Below, in pieces: positions 6,061-6,686 of a stretch of DNA of 6,686 nt (position 1 is its first letter; every line of letters starts with the position of its first letter). The notes below the pieces were generated by a model, which did no database searches, had not been told where the DNA came from, and worked only from the letters and a program-made list of their open reading frames with translations. The translations under genes and the position numbers were made by a program. Location: positions 1 to 6,686 of the forward strand of contig PMAK01000188.1 in the NCBI GenBank assembly GCA_003153655.1, written 5' to 3'. Origin of the DNA: Phycisphaerales bacterium. GTDB lineage: Bacteria; Planctomycetota; Phycisphaerae; Tepidisphaerales; Tepidisphaeraceae.

Positions 6061-6150
6061 GGTGATCGCAGTCGATAGTCGATAGTTATAACACGGATGG
6101 CTTGAGAAGCGTGACACAAACAGAGCCGCCACGTTTCCGAAGGATTACGA
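6061..6150. promoter_or_regulatory. Divergent intergenic region with symmetrical -10-like box
   Basis: This 90-bp gap separates the leftward hydrolase-fold gene from rightward rsmH. The palindrome GTTATAAC (6085-6092) offers a -10-like TATAAC on each strand (plus 6087-6092, minus 6090-6085). Predicted starts would be near 6099 for rsmH and 6078 for the hydrolase-fold gene, giving leaders of about 50 and 18 bases. No good -35 box is visible on either strand. A direct repeat of GTCGATA (6071-6077 and 6078-6084) adjoins the palindrome. A Shine-Dalgarno AAGGA (6140-6144) precedes the rsmH ATG by 6 bases. Confidence 0.4.
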
Positions 6151-6686
6151 ATGGAACTCCCCCCCGCCGGGCATGAACCGGTGATGTTGCAGGAAGTCCT
6201 GGAATTGCTTCGCCCGCGATCCGGGGGGACCGTGGTCGATTGCACACTCGGCCGGGCCGGCCACGCGCGGGCAATTGCGGAGCGATTGGGGGCGGCCGGA
6301 TTGCTCATCGGGCTGGACGCCGATCCACGGAATCTGGAGTTTGCCGCCGAGCGGCTAAAGGGGCTGGATTGCCGGGTTCGGCTGTTCCACGCGAATTTCG
6401 CGGAGTTATCCAATGTGCTGGCAGAAGCTGCCTTGCCCGCCGTGGATGGGATTCTCGCGGATCTGGGGATCAGCACCAACCAGCTATTCGATCCGGCCTA
6501 CGGCCTGAGCTTTGACCGCCGAATGGCGCTGGATATGCGACTCGATCCGCGACTGCCTGAAAATGCGGCAGATCTGGTGAACAGATTGCCCGAAGAGAAG
6601 TTGGCCAACGTCCTATATGAACTGGCGCAGGAGCGTTGGTCGCGGCAAATTGCGAGAAAGATTGTCGAAGCGCGCCGCGTTTCGCC
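6151..6686 (+). CDS. rsmH: 16S rRNA (cytosine1402-N4)-methyltransferase RsmH, 3'-partial
   Basis: RsmH (formerly MraW) transfers a methyl group from SAM to N4 of C1402 in the 16S rRNA P-site region. 178 codons are visible before the right edge; the family is usually about 300-350 residues. Landmarks are GHEPVMLQEVLELL (7-20), the SAM-binding loop DCTLGRAGH (30-38; the family norm is DxTlGxGGH), GLDADP (54-59), ADLGISTNQ (103-111), and the following GLSF and LDMR (127-130). The ATG at 6151 has a well-placed AAGGA Shine-Dalgarno and fits the conserved N-terminus. In many bacteria rsmH lies after mraZ and before ftsL/ftsI in the division and cell-wall cluster. Here the upstream neighbour is a divergent hydrolase-fold gene and no mraZ is present, so rsmH is probably first in its transcript. 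What follows lies outside the window. Confidence 0.96.
   Translation, partial: MELPPAGHEPVMLQEVLELLRPRSGGTVVDCTLGRAGHARAIAERLGAAGLLIGLDADPRNLEFAAERLKGLDCRVRLFHANFAELSNVLAEAALPAVDGILADLGISTNQLFDPAYGLSFDRRMALDMRLDPRLPENAADLVNRLPEEKLANVLYELAQERWSRQIARKIVEARRVS

Noticed and set aside
6061..6132. GTG start for the hydrolase-fold gene, adding 24 residues
   Set aside because: It would leave only 18 bp to the rsmH ATG and no room for promoters in a divergent pair. The added residues do not look like a signal or membrane segment, while the ATG at 6060 directly precedes the first helix.
6033..6479. A 148-codon minus-strand open frame opposite rsmH
   Set aside because: The plus strand encodes unmistakable RsmH motifs over the same bases, and the minus-strand translation is Ser/Arg/Pro-rich and motif-free.

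Overview
The window is GC-rich by eye, densely coding chromosomal DNA from a Gram-negative-like bacterium. A Planctomycetota or other PVC-type origin is my tentative guess. It rests on an enlarged prepilin peptidase, an ABC permease/SCO/DUF420 set, an S4-type RluA enzyme, and rsmH beginning next to a non-cell-division gene. No marker here proves the phylum. I see no phage, insertion sequence, CRISPR array, tRNA or rRNA.

Layout. Positions 1-2014 read rightward: the 3' part of a type IV prepilin peptidase gene (cut by the left edge), a small LapA-like two-helix membrane protein, and hisH (glutaminase subunit of imidazole glycerol phosphate synthase). hisH meets the next gene tail to tail, with only 3 bp between the stop codons, and one 8-bp inverted repeat covers both stops. 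Positions 2018-3929 read leftward as a compact three-gene unit: ABC-2 type permease, then a SCO1/SenC copper protein, then a DUF420 membrane protein. Positions 4019-6060 also read leftward: a membrane-anchored alpha/beta-hydrolase-fold protein whose stop overlaps (ATGA) the start of an RluA-type pseudouridine synthase. After a 90-bp divergent intergenic region, rsmH (16S rRNA m4C1402 methyltransferase) reads rightward off the right edge.

Functional reading. SCO1 plus DUF420 points to haem-copper oxidase (CuA/CuB) assembly in an aerobically respiring cell. The ABC permease next to them has no ATPase partner in the window. RluA and RsmH both modify RNA but are divergent and not co-transcribed. 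HisH stands apart from other his genes here.

No clearly new biological system is present. The points most worth a second look are the hydrolase-fold protein with Asp in the nucleophile position and no recognisable catalytic His, the orphan permease/SCO/DUF420 unit, the long insertion between the two catalytic Asp residues of the prepilin peptidase, the shared stop-codon palindrome, the possibly leaderless hisH, and the symmetrical -10-like sequence between the hydrolase gene and rsmH.
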